A DNA stretch of 64,000 nt from JAMLHH01 sp037189845 (lineage in GTDB: Bacteria; Bacteroidota; Bacteroidia; Chitinophagales; JADIYW01): positions 496,001 through 560,000 of the forward strand of contig JBBCIS010000008.1 in NCBI GenBank assembly GCA_037189845.1, given 5' to 3'. The notes beneath the pieces are model-generated. The model was not told the origin of the DNA, did no database searches, and saw nothing but the letters and a program-made list of their open reading frames with translations. The position numbers and the translations under genes are program-made. Within the stretch, counting starts at the first letter, position 1; each line of letters begins with the position of its first letter. Positions 45,524 to 56,145 of this stretch are shown here, piece by piece.

Positions 45524-46414
45524 TTACACGGTATCAATTCCAGCATTCATCAACCCACCGGTATGCAACAGAACGATTTTACTTCTACGCTTAAAATATC
45601 CTTTACGTAGTAAATCATCAAAGCCAAACACCATTTTGGCAGTATAAACAAAATCCAAAGGCACAGTCGTTTGTGCTGTAAATTCACGGGCAAATTCCAA
45701 AAGTTCCTTCGTATACCTGGCATAACCTCCGAAATGATAGCCTGTAATGATCTCAAAATTCTTTTTATCTGTCAGTTCCTGAACGGCGTCCGTCAAAGTA
45801 TCCGCACCTTTCAGTACAGAAATTCCTAATACTTTCACTGAATCTTCTGCATATTCTGCCAGCCCTGCTACCGTAGTCCCTGTTCCTGCTGCTGAGACAA
45901 TAAAATCATAAGGCAGTGAAATCTCACGAATAATTTCAGCACAACCTTCGATTCCTGCTTTTCCGGCTCCTCCTTCAGGAATCTGCAGCAAAGCCGAAAA
46001 ATCTATTTCCTGATATTTTTCCGCCAGTTCAGCAATATCCTTGTTCCGGTAAGCAGACCTCGAAAGCGGGAGTAAGATCATTCCCTGCTCCTGTGCATAC
46101 TTCAATGTCGGATTTTCTTTATCCGTCTCACCACGTATCACGCCGTACACAGGAATTTCCAGATAATTGCAAGCTGTCGCTACTGCAACAATATGATTGG
46201 AAAATGCTCCTCCATAAGTCAGGATTCCCTGATAATCACCTTGAAAATACTCCTTCAGATGACCATATAATTTTCGCCATTTATTCCCGGAAACAGCAGG
46301 ATGTATCAGATCATCTCTTTTAAAATAAACTTCCACCCCGTAATTTCCCCAATCCGGAAAATCCACTTTTTGCAGTGGTGATGGCAGCTGGAGTACTTCT
46401 AAAAGTTTTTTCAT
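45524..46414 (-). CDS. PLP-dependent D-cysteine desulfhydrase/ACC deaminase-like enzyme
   Basis: A 296-residue fold-type II PLP enzyme: KRDDLIHPAVSGNKWRKL carries the Schiff-base lysine; GGAFSNHIVAVA is the phosphate/substrate helix, and VSAAGTGTTVAGL binds the phosphate of PLP. It is shorter than characterised ACC deaminases (about 340), so D-amino-acid desulfhydrase-type activity is equally possible. Single gene. Confidence 0.85.
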   Translation of the reverse strand: MKKLLEVLQLPSPLQKVDFPDWGNYGVEVYFKRDDLIHPAVSGNKWRKLYGHLKEYFQGDYQGILTYGGAFSNHIVAVATACNYLEIPVYGVIRGETDKENPTLKYAQEQGMILLPLSRSAYRNKDIAELAEKYQEIDFSALLQIPEGGAGKAGIEGCAEIIREISLPYDFIVSAAGTGTTVAGLAEYAEDSVKVLGISVLKGADTLTDAVQELTDKKNFEIITGYHFGGYARYTKELLEFAREFTAQTTVPLDFVYTAKMVFGFDDLLRKGYFKRRSKIVLLHTGGLMNAGIDTV

Positions 46415-46461
46415 CAGTCAACCTGCAAAATACTACTTTGACTACAGATTTTTCATCAGGT

Positions 46462-46580
46462 ACTTAATTAGTAAATTCGCAGGTCTTTTTATGAGTTATT
46501 TATGCCACTAATACACGAATTTTATACATTCAGCAAAGCATATAGGAATGAATTATCACTTAATTAGTGAATTCGTGGCC
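46462..46580. repeat. MITE-like element, copy A, with a duplicated terminus
   Basis: GCCACTAATACACGAATT (46504 on) and TTAGTGAATTCGTGGC (ending 46579) form imperfect inverted termini of a 76-nt unit. The right terminus, ACTTAATTAGTGAATTCG, also occurs as a diverged direct copy at 46462-46484 just outside. The termini match copies at 56146 and 60513. Confidence 0.65.
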
Positions 46581-46600
46581 ATTTATAATCCTGTGTGATA

Positions 46601-48019
46601 TCAAGGTAATTTGATGAATTGCCCTGTTTTTTCTCCGATTCTGAGGACATACACCCCGGCAGATAATTTATCAAGGCTAATTCTTTCATTTATACCCGGC
46701 GAAACAAATCCACCGGTAACTATTTTACCTGTAACGTCATAGATAGACAAAGGTGTCTGTTTTGAATATTCGCTGGTATTGATGTAAACAAAATCATTTG
46801 CAGGATTGGGGTAGAGTTTCAAGCTATTACTGAAAGACGATTTTACAGATGTGCTCACATTGAATGTTTGGGGACGAGCCCAATTCGCATGTCCGGATTC
46901 ACATTCTGAGCGAACACTCCAGCGAGTATTAGCTATATCAGAAACATCGATTCTTGCACCAACTTCAACGAGTGTATCCAGAACAGAGATATTTTTTTCA
47001 GCATCAATCAGTGCCAGAGTATAGAACCTGATGCCGTCAACCGGTTCCCAACTGAGCTGATAAGAAGAACCCTCTACGAGTGTTGCTGTAAGATTTTGTG
47101 GAGCATCGCAAAAAACTGTTGTAGGAATCTTATAATTAGTACAGAAGTTATAAATCTCATCATTCGCTTTAATATCCTGGTTCGTATTGCCAAGTCCTAT
47201 TGTTGTTGATCCCGGCCATGTATGTCCGCCGCCATTTATCCGCATCAAAACAACTTCCGTTTCTTCATCACAACCAGTGTATCTGAATTTTGTTACTGTA
47301 GAATTATCGTTTGACACAGTGTTAGGAATTTGGATTTCTTCTGCCTCTGCAATACAATTATTTCTGTTTACCCATGAATTGATCACTTCCGGAATTGGTC
47401 TGAAATTGCCGGGAAATCCATCGTAATTTGTAACACCATCTGATGTTCCGTTGAATGCTATTACGGAGATAGGTCTTGCCGGTGCACAGGAAGCATAGGT
47501 ATCTTCTACCATAGATCCAACAACCGGAGCAATCGCCGAAACTCTGTTGGTCAGCTCACATGCAAGCCGATAGCTCATAAATCCTCCGGCAGAATAGCCG
47601 GTAGAGTAGATCATGGATGGGTCCGCATTATAAAGTAGAATCATCCTGTCTATGAGTTTAGATAAAAAACCGACATCGTCCACCCCGGATGCTACGCCGA
47701 AGTTGGTGCCTGAATTCCATCGTTTCTGAACACCATCGGGATACACTACAATACAATCTTTCAGGTCAGCTGTAGCATTAAAACCAGAAGATGTCATCTG
47801 CTGACTCATTGTGGATGTAAAGCCGTGCATATTGATGAACAAAGGTCTTGACTTGTCGGGAGTATAGCCTACGGGAAGATAAACTGTAAGCCGCCTGTCA
47901 AACCCCTGATGCTCAATCTTTTCGATAAAGGGTTGTTGCTGGGCAGAAATTTTCCCGAGACCCAAAAATCCTGAGAATAAAATAGCCAAAAATTTTGGAT
48001 GGGTAAAAATGGTTTTCAT
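46601..48019 (-). CDS. Secreted PHB-depolymerase-like esterase with T9SS sorting domain
   Basis: A 472-residue exported protein. Signal peptide KFLAILFSGFLGLGKISAQ. The alpha/beta-hydrolase (LpqC/PHB depolymerase type) has RPLFINMHGFTSTM, the serine elbow GYSAGGFMSYRL, and GGGHTWPG with the catalytic His. A fibronectin-III-like domain (about 305-390, APQNLTATLVEGSSYQLSW) is followed by a type IX sorting domain (LKLYPNPANDFVYINT). It probably cleaves ester bonds in polyesters or feruloylated polysaccharides outside the cell. Substrate is not resolved. Confidence 0.9.
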   Translation of the reverse strand: MKTIFTHPKFLAILFSGFLGLGKISAQQQPFIEKIEHQGFDRRLTVYLPVGYTPDKSRPLFINMHGFTSTMSQQMTSSGFNATADLKDCIVVYPDGVQKRWNSGTNFGVASGVDDVGFLSKLIDRMILLYNADPSMIYSTGYSAGGFMSYRLACELTNRVSAIAPVVGSMVEDTYASCAPARPISVIAFNGTSDGVTNYDGFPGNFRPIPEVINSWVNRNNCIAEAEEIQIPNTVSNDNSTVTKFRYTGCDEETEVVLMRINGGGHTWPGSTTIGLGNTNQDIKANDEIYNFCTNYKIPTTVFCDAPQNLTATLVEGSSYQLSWEPVDGIRFYTLALIDAEKNISVLDTLVEVGARIDVSDIANTRWSVRSECESGHANWARPQTFNVSTSVKSSFSNSLKLYPNPANDFVYINTSEYSKQTPLSIYDVTGKIVTGGFVSPGINERISLDKLSAGVYVLRIGEKTGQFIKLP

Positions 48020-48252
48020 TCAGGTATGGTTTGTAAAAGTAGAATCTTATAAATATACAATTTAAAAAGAGTTTAATAATGTAGTTTTAACATAAGCTGC
48101 TTGTGTATCTTTAGACACAAATATCAATAAATAACAAGTTGAATATCAACTTCATTTAAAAAATGAATTTTTAGAAAAAATACAGACTTATAGCTTTCTG
48201 TTCTAAAAATGATATGGCTTTCCCGGGGTTTCCCTTATCTTTATTCTGAATT

Positions 48253-48837
48253 TTGTCATCAATATCCTCTGCTTTGAAAATTCAGCATACCAGGCTCATC
48301 AGACTACTACAAATGGCTTATTCAGCTGAAAGAGCTGCATCTTTTGCATACCAGGGTCATGCGGGTTCTGTTAGTGATCCTGAAGAAAAAGCAGCTATCA
48401 GACAAATCGAGCTCGATGAATGGCACCACAGAGCAGAAGTGCTGAAAATCATGCAGCGATACGATATTCCTGTTTCAAAATGGCTGGAATTTCGTTTTTA
48501 CGTCATCGGCAAGCTGATTTCATTTTCCTGTTATGTCATTGGATGGTTCATGCCGTACTATTTCGCAGGAAGATTGGAAAGCGGGAATGTCTGCGAATAT
48601 TTCAAGCTGATGAAATATTTCCACGAAATCGGGATTACCGAACACAACGAGATTCTGTTTGAGCTGGGAATCAAAGAAAAGGAGCATGAAATCTATTTTT
48701 TAGACAAAATAAAAAACAGAAAGCTGTTGCCTTTTTTTGAAAAAATCTTTGGCTGGGGCAGCCGGAACAGCTTCAACGATGTGGATTTAGATAAAAAATT
48801 CCCTATTGAAGAATCCAGGCAGTACTGTAAAAAGTAA
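48253..48837 (+). CDS. COQ7-like di-iron protein
   Basis: A 194-residue protein of the demethoxyubiquinone hydroxylase/ferritin-like group. Di-iron motifs: AYSAERAASFAYQGH and ELDEWHHRAEV (Glu-x2-His), then GITEHNEILFELGIKEKEHE. A hydrophobic segment (IGKLISFSCYVIGWFMPYYF) may dip into the membrane. The start is uncertain: TTG 48253 gives the full frame; ATG 48313 would begin at the first metal helix. Bacteroidota make menaquinone, so a ubiquinone role is unlikely. Function unknown. Confidence 0.72.
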   Translation: MSSISSALKIQHTRLIRLLQMAYSAERAASFAYQGHAGSVSDPEEKAAIRQIELDEWHHRAEVLKIMQRYDIPVSKWLEFRFYVIGKLISFSCYVIGWFMPYYFAGRLESGNVCEYFKLMKYFHEIGITEHNEILFELGIKEKEHEIYFLDKIKNRKLLPFFEKIFGWGSRNSFNDVDLDKKFPIEESRQYCKK

Positions 48838-49011
48838 GTAACGACTTCTCTTTTCTATTACTTTGCGTCTCTATTCGGGAAATAGCTTTCTCTTAAATTC
48901 TTAATGGTTCATATTGAAAATTGTCACCGGAAATATTACAAATCTATTCCAAAATAACACAACACCTTTTACACCTACATTGCAGAACTTTGTAGCATAA
49001 AATCCATCCGC

Positions 49012-51426
49012 ATGTCAGCAAATAATCAAAAAACAATATTTCTGCCATTAGAACATGTCGAAAGTGAACATTGTGCCCGGATTGTAGATAATGGTCTGGC
49101 TCAGGTAGGCGGTATCTCTCAGCACAAAGTAGAGCTCAACAATAAAAGAGCAGTCATAGCTGTCAATGAAGAAACTGCGGTCAAAAAAGCCATCTCTGCC
49201 ATTAAAAGCTTAGGTTACGGAGTGACCACTATAAAAAAATCTTTCCCGGTTTTAAATATGTCCTGTGCTTCTTGTGCCGTGAGTGCAGAAAGCATGGCAA
49301 AATCAGTAGACGGCGTAGTAGAAGCTTCTGTCAACTTTGCCACCAAAAATCTGACAGTAGAATTTCTTCCGAACATGACAGACCCGTATGTGATTCAAAA
49401 AGCTATTCAATCTGCCGGATATGACTTACTGATTGAAGAGGAAGAAACCCGTGATGACGCGCTGGAGGCTATACAGCAGCAGCATTTTCAGGCATTGAAA
49501 AAGAAAACCATCCGGGCAATTATCCTTTCAATACCAGTAGTCATCATTGGTATGTTTTTCATGAACATGCTCTATGCCAATGAAATCATGTGGCTATTTT
49601 CTACCCCGGTTGTGCTGTGGTTTGGTAAAGATTTTTACATCAATGCATGGAAGCAGGCTAAGCACCGTTCTGCGAATATGGATACCCTGGTGGCATTGAG
49701 TACCGGGATCGCATATATTTTCAGCTTATTAAACATGCTGTTTCCCGATTTCTGGCATCAGAGAGGTTTACATGCCCATGTTTACTTTGAAGCAGCTTCA
49801 GTAGTGATTGCATTCATTCTTCTGGGAAAACTTCTGGAGGAAAAAGCCAAAGGCAATACCTCTACTGCTATCAAAAAGCTGATGGGTTTACAACCTAAAA
49901 CTGTGACAGTCATTACTGACAATGATCAGGAAAGAATTGTAAAAATCGAAGAAGTTTTTGCAGGTGATATTATACTGGTCAAACCCGGTGATAAAATTGC
50001 AGTAGACGGTATCGTCACAGAAGGCAGTTCATATGTAGATGAAAGCATGCTGAGTGGAGAACCCATTCCGGTACTGAAAAAAGAAAATGAACAAGTTTTT
50101 GCAGGTACGATTAATCAGAAAGGCAGCTTCAGATTTCAGGCGGTCAAGGTAGGTAAAGAAACTATGCTTGCCCACATCATCAGAATGATTCAGGATGCCC
50201 AGGGCAGCAAAGCTCCCGTACAGAAATTAGTAGATAAAATAGCTGCTGTTTTTGTCCCGGTCATCATCGGAATAGCAGTTCTGACCTTTTTTATCTGGTG
50301 GATAGTGGGAGGAGATAGTGGTATCGTTCATGGGTTGATGGCTGCTGTGACAGTTTTGGTCATTGCCTGTCCCTGTGCTTTAGGTCTCGCCACCCCTACC
50401 GCTATTATGGTGGGCGTAGGCAAAGGTGCTGAAAAAGGCATTCTGATTAAAGATGCTGAAAGTCTTGAGCTGGCTAAAAAAGTTGATGCCATTATTCTGG
50501 ATAAAACCGGGACCATCACCGAAGGCAGTCCGAAAGTCAATGATGTCCTCTGGTCGGATCATGATGACTCTGCCAGACAAATCTTATACAGCATCGAAAA
50601 ACAATCCGAACACCCGCTGGCAGATGCAATTGTGAAGCATTTTGAAGGAACTGAAACAGTAAACATTTCATCTTTTGACAGTATTGTAGGTCAGGGAGTA
50701 AAAGCTGTTAAGGAAAACGAAACCTATTTTGCCGGCAGCAGAAAACTTTTACAGGAAAATAATATATCTATTGCTAAAGAGCTTCTACAAAAGGCTGAAG
50801 AATGGAGTTTACAGGCAAAAACAGTCATCTGGTTTGCCAATGCACGATCTGCCGTAGCAGTTCTCGCCATTTCAGATAAAATAAAATCTACTTCCGTTAC
50901 TGCTATCAGTGAACTAAAAGAAATGGGAATAGATTTATACATTCTGACCGGAGACAATGAAGCCACTGCGAAAGCTATTGCAGAGCAGACAGGCATTCAG
51001 CATTACGAAGCAGAAGTCACTCCGCAGCAGAAAGCTGAATTTGTCAAAAAACTCCAGCAACAGGGAAAAACAGTAGCAATGGTCGGTGATGGAATCAATG
51101 ACAGCACAGCACTCGCCACTGCAGATGTGAGCATTGCCATGGGCAAAGGCAGTGATATTGCTATGGATGTAGCCAAAATGACCATTATTTCATCCGATCT
51201 TTCTAAAATACCCCAGGCTATCAGACTTTCCGGACAAACAGTAGCAACTATTAAACAAAATCTCTTCTGGGCGTTTATCTATAATATCATCGGAATACCC
51301 ATTGCTGCCGGAATCCTCTACCCTATCAATGGTTTTCTGCTCGACCCGATGATTGCCGGAGCAGCTATGGCACTCAGCAGCGTCAGCGTGGTCAGCAATA
51401 GCCTGAGATTAAAATGGAAAAAATAA
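49012..51426 (+). CDS. copA: Copper-translocating P1B-type ATPase
   Basis: An 804-residue inner-membrane metal exporter. Two N-terminal heavy-metal domains: the second has MSCASC with C85/C88; the first lacks CxxC and keeps only C21. Eight helices, the metal-binding CPC (453-455) in ACPCALGLATPTA, phosphorylated D497 in DKTGTITEG, and TGDNEATA. A CopZ-like gene follows 41 nt later. The CPC class and accompanying chaperone favour Cu(I) export. Regulation is not evident; no CueR- or CsoR-type gene adjoins. Confidence 0.93.
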   Translation: MSANNQKTIFLPLEHVESEHCARIVDNGLAQVGGISQHKVELNNKRAVIAVNEETAVKKAISAIKSLGYGVTTIKKSFPVLNMSCASCAVSAESMAKSVDGVVEASVNFATKNLTVEFLPNMTDPYVIQKAIQSAGYDLLIEEEETRDDALEAIQQQHFQALKKKTIRAIILSIPVVIIGMFFMNMLYANEIMWLFSTPVVLWFGKDFYINAWKQAKHRSANMDTLVALSTGIAYIFSLLNMLFPDFWHQRGLHAHVYFEAASVVIAFILLGKLLEEKAKGNTSTAIKKLMGLQPKTVTVITDNDQERIVKIEEVFAGDIILVKPGDKIAVDGIVTEGSSYVDESMLSGEPIPVLKKENEQVFAGTINQKGSFRFQAVKVGKETMLAHIIRMIQDAQGSKAPVQKLVDKIAAVFVPVIIGIAVLTFFIWWIVGGDSGIVHGLMAAVTVLVIACPCALGLATPTAIMVGVGKGAEKGILIKDAESLELAKKVDAIILDKTGTITEGSPKVNDVLWSDHDDSARQILYSIEKQSEHPLADAIVKHFEGTETVNISSFDSIVGQGVKAVKENETYFAGSRKLLQENNISIAKELLQKAEEWSLQAKTVIWFANARSAVAVLAISDKIKSTSVTAISELKEMGIDLYILTGDNEATAKAIAEQTGIQHYEAEVTPQQKAEFVKKLQQQGKTVAMVGDGINDSTALATADVSIAMGKGSDIAMDVAKMTIISSDLSKIPQAIRLSGQTVATIKQNLFWAFIYNIIGIPIAAGILYPINGFLLDPMIAGAAMALSSVSVVSNSLRLKWKK

Positions 51427-51467
51427 ATTTCAATCAAACTATTTTTTAACTATAAAACATTCCAATC

Positions 51468-51683
51468 ATGAAAACATATCAATTTAAAACCAACATCAAT
51501 TGCGGTGGCTGTATTGCAACAGTAAAACCATTTTTAGATAATGCTTCCGGCATAGAAGAATGGTCAGTAGATACCGCTCTAAGAGATAAAATTCTGACTG
51601 TTCAAACTAATGAAGCCTCTCCTGCTGAAATTATCAAAACAGTTGAAAAAGCAGGGTTTAAAATTGAACCGCTTCAACATTAG
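51468..51683 (+). CDS. CopZ-like heavy-metal chaperone
   Basis: A 71-residue single HMA domain with the metal-binding loop NINCGGCIATVKPF (Cys-Gly-Gly-Cys, residues 11-14). It probably delivers copper to the ATPase encoded just upstream. ATG 51468 follows an A-rich leader. No signal peptide. Confidence 0.88.
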   Translation: MKTYQFKTNINCGGCIATVKPFLDNASGIEEWSVDTALRDKILTVQTNEASPAEIIKTVEKAGFKIEPLQH

Positions 51684-51846
51684 TATTACTACAAATTATC
51701 TCTTTTTGTCTTCCTGAAGGGAACTCTATGCAAAAATGTAATTATTATTGAGGTGCTTACACTTGTGCTGAGTAATATGGAAGTAGTTCGACGAGTCTCA
51801 CTGACCACAGCAAGATATTTTTGTATAAGCTCAATAAATTAATTTC

Positions 51847-51860
51847 CGACAATTTTGTCG
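51847..51860. promoter_or_regulatory. Candidate Rrf2 operator
   Basis: Perfect inverted repeat CGACAA-TT-TTGTCG that overlaps the -33 TTTG of the Rrf2 operon promoter. Bound regulator would block polymerase, so autoregulation by the Rrf2 protein is a natural reading. Confidence 0.6.
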
Positions 51861-51884
51861 TAAACATAAAATTCATTATCTTTA
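51854..51884 (+). promoter_or_regulatory. Bacteroidota-type promoter of the nitric-oxide operon
   Basis: TTTG (51854-51857), 19-nt spacer, TATCTTTA (51877-51884), one mismatch from TAnnTTTG. It leaves a leader of about 15 nt before ATG 51904. Confidence 0.7.
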
Positions 51885-51903
51885 ATAAAGAAATTCAAAC
51901 TTC

Positions 51904-52338
51904 ATGTTTTCAAAAGCATGCGAACACGGAATAAAAGCTATCATTTACATTGCTACCCAATCTCTTGAAAACAAAAGAGTTAAAATTGGTGACATCGTTG
52001 AAAATGCCGGCTCACCGGAAGCTTTTACAGGAAAAGTGCTGGGAGCTCTGACCAAGCACAATATAGTAGCATCTCACAAAGGCCCTTATGGCGGATTTGA
52101 AATAGAGGTTCACCGGATGAGGCAAATTAAGCTGAGTGATATTGTTTACGCTATAGATGGTGATGCGCTGTATAATGGATGTGCTTTGGGACTCAAAGAA
52201 TGCAGCCACTCCGCTCCTTGTCCGATGCACGAAAAATTTGTTCAGATCAGAAGCGATATGAAAAACATGCTGGAAAGTACCAGCATTTATGACTTGGCCA
52301 TCGGATTGAAAGCAGGACAAACCATACTCATCAGATAA
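51904..52338 (+). CDS. Rrf2-family Fe-S transcriptional regulator (NsrR-like)
   Basis: A 144-residue DNA-binding protein. A winged helix (about 1-70: KACEHGIKAIIYIATQS; SPEAFTGKVLGALTKHNIV; GPYGGFEI) is followed by three Cys at C93, C100 and C106 (spacing x6, x5), close to the [Fe-S] ligands of NsrR and IscR. The next three genes encode a truncated haemoglobin, a membrane protein and the Ric repair protein, which supports NO sensing. The operator and promoter upstream suggest autoregulation. NO response is inferred, not proven. Confidence 0.85.
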   Translation: MFSKACEHGIKAIIYIATQSLENKRVKIGDIVENAGSPEAFTGKVLGALTKHNIVASHKGPYGGFEIEVHRMRQIKLSDIVYAIDGDALYNGCALGLKECSHSAPCPMHEKFVQIRSDMKNMLESTSIYDLAIGLKAGQTILIR

Positions 52339-52348
52339 AACATCAAAA

Positions 52349-52744
52349 ATGGAACAGCTAAAGGATATAGAAACATTGGAAGACATCAGGCTGCTGGTAG
52401 ATACTTTTTACGGAAAGATCCGTGAGAATCCAATGCTGAAAGATATCTTCAACAATATCATTCAGGACAGATGGCCGGAGCATCTCGACAAAATGTACCG
52501 CTTCTGGCAGACGGTGCTTCTGGAGGAACACACTTATTTCGGCAGACCGTTTATCCCGCATGCTCAATTGCCCGTAGAAAAAGAACATTTCAACGAATGG
52601 CTGAAAATCTTTTATGAAACAGTAGATGGTCTTTTCAAAGGTGAGAAAGCTGACCGTGCAAAGTGGCAGGGTGAGCGTATGGCAGAAATGTTCCACACTA
52701 AAATCCAGTTTTTCAGAAATAACTCATCCATACCATTATTATGA
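52349..52744 (+). CDS. Group III truncated haemoglobin
   Basis: A 131-residue haem protein of the 2-over-2 globin fold, group III type: VDTFYGKIRENPMLKDIFN, RWPEHLDKMYRFWQTVLL and PHAQLPVEKEHFNEWLKIFYETV with the proximal His. Such globins scavenge or sense NO/O2. It lies 10 nt after the Rrf2 gene and overlaps the following gene by 4 nt. Confidence 0.92.
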   Translation: MEQLKDIETLEDIRLLVDTFYGKIRENPMLKDIFNNIIQDRWPEHLDKMYRFWQTVLLEEHTYFGRPFIPHAQLPVEKEHFNEWLKIFYETVDGLFKGEKADRAKWQGERMAEMFHTKIQFFRNNSSIPLL

Positions 52745-53190
52745 GCACAGTAAAAGTTCCGATAGCAGTCATCTGTACATTTGTGTGGATAGGATTTGTC
52801 TTTGCCATCAGCTTTATGGAAGCATGGTTAAAATTCCGGGCACCGGGTATTACTCTACCACTTGGACTGGGAATAGGACGCATCATTTTCCGGGCTTTAA
52901 ACATTGTTGAATGGGTAATGGTTCTGAGCATTGCGGCAAGTTTTGTTTTATCTAAAGTCCCCTTATTCACTCTCAGAAAAATAACCTTTTTCATTCCCTT
53001 TCTCATATTGGTAATACAGACAGTCTGGTTACTGCCACAATTGGATGCCCGCGCAGAGATGCACATTCAGGGAGAAGCTGTGTCTCCTTCGTTTTTACAT
53101 TTTTATTACGTAGGACTGGAAATTGTAAAAGTTTTTTCACTTATCTGGTTTGGAATTACCTTATTTGAGCATCAGCCGGCAACCAGATAA
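52741..53190 (+). CDS. Four-helix membrane protein of the NO operon
   Basis: A 149-residue protein with four transmembrane helices (VPIAVICTFVWIGFVFAIS; IVEWVMVLSIAASFVL; ITFFIPFLILVIQTVWLL; GLEIVKVFSLIWFGITLF). The loop KFRAPGITLPLGLGIGR is conserved in Bacteroidota relatives, and I recall the family near ric and haemoglobin genes. Start overlaps the globin stop by 4 nt. Role unknown, possibly in membrane-associated NO handling. Confidence 0.75.
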   Translation: MSTVKVPIAVICTFVWIGFVFAISFMEAWLKFRAPGITLPLGLGIGRIIFRALNIVEWVMVLSIAASFVLSKVPLFTLRKITFFIPFLILVIQTVWLLPQLDARAEMHIQGEAVSPSFLHFYYVGLEIVKVFSLIWFGITLFEHQPATR

Positions 53191-53216
53191 TTATTTCATT
53201 TTCAAAACCACAGGAC

Positions 53217-53954
53217 ATGGAAATCACAGAACAGAGCATTATTGGTGAAATAGTTGCAAAAAATTACCGGACAGCATCCATATTCAAAGAATATCAGATA
53301 GATTTCTGCTGCAATGGTAACAGAACCATCCAGGCGGCCTGTACCGAAAAAGACCTCAGATCAGACGTACTTATTGAGAAGCTGGAAGCGTCACTCCAAA
53401 ACACCCGCCATTCAGAAATTGATTTCAGCACATGGCCTTTAGATTTAGTTGTGGATTACATCGAAAAGAAGCATCACCGTTATGTGACAGATAAAATCCT
53501 TGAAATCCGTCCTTACTTACAAAAAATAGTAGCTGTTCACGGCAGCCAGCATCCAGAACTGAATGAAATAGAAACTTTATTCCACCAATCAGCAGATGAT
53601 TTGACCATACACATGAAAAAAGAAGAGTTGATATTGTTTCCCTATATCCGAAAAATGTCCGTAAACCCAACCAACACAGCTCAGCCGCCTTTCGGTTCTG
53701 TCAAAAATCCGATTGCCATGATGCATCATGACCACGATGAAGAAGGTGAAAGATTCAGGAAAATCTCACAACTTTCTCAAAATTATACTCCGCCTGCCAA
53801 TGCCTGCAATACCTATAAAACAACTTTTGCACTATTACAGGAGTTTGAAGACGACCTGCACAGGCATATCCATCTGGAAAACAATATCCTTTTCCCTAAA
53901 GCCATAGAGCTGGAAAACAGACTGGCAAACCCGAATTCAATTCAAACCACATAG
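53217..53954 (+). CDS. ric: Iron-sulfur cluster repair di-iron protein (Ric/YtfE/ScdA)
   Basis: A 245-residue protein. The N-terminal ScdA domain (VAKNYRTASIFKEYQIDFCC, with Cys pair) precedes a hemerythrin-like four-helix domain with His/Glu ligands (KKHHRYV, HGSQHPEL, MKKEELILFPYI, MMHHDHDEEGERF, HRHIHLENNILFPKA). It repairs Fe-S clusters damaged by NO or oxidants. Last gene of the Rrf2 operon, 26 nt after the membrane protein. Confidence 0.94.
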   Translation: MEITEQSIIGEIVAKNYRTASIFKEYQIDFCCNGNRTIQAACTEKDLRSDVLIEKLEASLQNTRHSEIDFSTWPLDLVVDYIEKKHHRYVTDKILEIRPYLQKIVAVHGSQHPELNEIETLFHQSADDLTIHMKKEELILFPYIRKMSVNPTNTAQPPFGSVKNPIAMMHHDHDEEGERFRKISQLSQNYTPPANACNTYKTTFALLQEFEDDLHRHIHLENNILFPKAIELENRLANPNSIQTT

Positions 53955-54212
53955 GCACATAATACAACTATCTGAAAAATACATCCAAATTCGGGAAGCT
54001 TCCAGCTTGACATTATTGACTTACTTATTATGTGTTAGCAAAATCGTCCATCCAAAATCGTAATTGCATTCTTACCTATTGCTTATGGCTTCGAGAACCT
54101 CAGCCATCGTGTTGCGTTAACATTTGCCAAGTGCTTATTTACACTCTTGCTTATTGCCTATTTACTTTATTATTCCATAAAAACTTCGTTGTTTTGCAAC
54201 AAATTCTCAGCG

Positions 54213-55565
<1,353 letters not shown>

Positions 55566-55630
55566 CTTAAAATTCTTTTTTCGGGGGTGCCTCCGGTCAG
55601 GTCATATGACTCCGTTCCTCCGTCAGCATG

Positions 55631-55650
55631 ACAGCCCGGAGTCGGGCTGT
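55631..55650. repeat. GC-rich hairpin after argH
   Basis: ACAGCCCG, loop GAGT, CGGGCTGT: perfect 8-bp stem about 65 nt after the argH stop. It has no strong T-run, so it could be a weak terminator or part of a REP-like repeat (surrounding CGTCAGCATGAC, TCACTCCGGC). Confidence 0.55.
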
Positions 55651-55782
55651 ACATTTGTATACCTGCGTTTCACTCCGGCATATCACTGCCATCCCTCACC
55701 CTGCTACGCAACGGATATTTTTAATAGAACAAGGAATTAGTTGGTGTCATATAAGCTAAAAAAATAAAGGACAGATGCTTAA

Positions 55783-55814
55783 CAGCATGACATTCTGCTA
55801 ATTATGTCATGCTG
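55783..55814. repeat. Inverted repeat CAGCATGACAT
   Basis: CAGCATGACAT and ATGTCATGCTG are perfect 11-bp arms separated by 10 nt. The CAGCATGACA phrase also occurs at 55624 and fits a dispersed Bacteroidota repeat. Confidence 0.6.
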
Positions 55815-55894
55815 AAAGAACCTAATTCAATCCGTTTTGAACTAAATGGTATTGGTATACAAATATTCATTTGGAATTTCACTTTATATCCTGA

Positions 55895-56052
55895 ATGCGA
55901 ATAACATTTACACTTTTACTCATTATTTCACTTACATCCTGTAAGACGAGTAAAATTTCTTCCGAAGCATCTGAATTCAGTCAACCTTTAAGGAATTTAT
56001 CAATGGTTATGACACAGAATTAGAAAAAGCGCTGGAATTGATAGAGAATTAG
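55895..56052 (+). pseudogene. Frameshifted small lipoprotein remnant
   Basis: ATG 55895 opens a classic lipoprotein signal, MRITFTLLLIISLTSC, then KTSKISSEASEFSQ. That frame stops at 56021. The overlapping frame from 55987 continues plausibly as FKEFINGYDTELEKALELIEN to TAG 56052. A single-base frameshift near 55985 would join the two into a protein of about 52 residues. Either a decayed gene or a sequencing error. Confidence 0.45.
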
Positions 56053-56145
56053 AGATTGACAAAATCCAACAATATCACCCAGTAAGCACGGCATTCGTAT
56101 TTAACTTTTTCAGCGAAAGGCTGAAAAACAATCGTCTAAAATTTA

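Noticed and set aside
48253..48837. Ubiquinone biosynthesis enzyme COQ7
   Set aside because: Di-iron motifs match, but Bacteroidota generally use menaquinone and no ubi genes are near, so only the fold is called.
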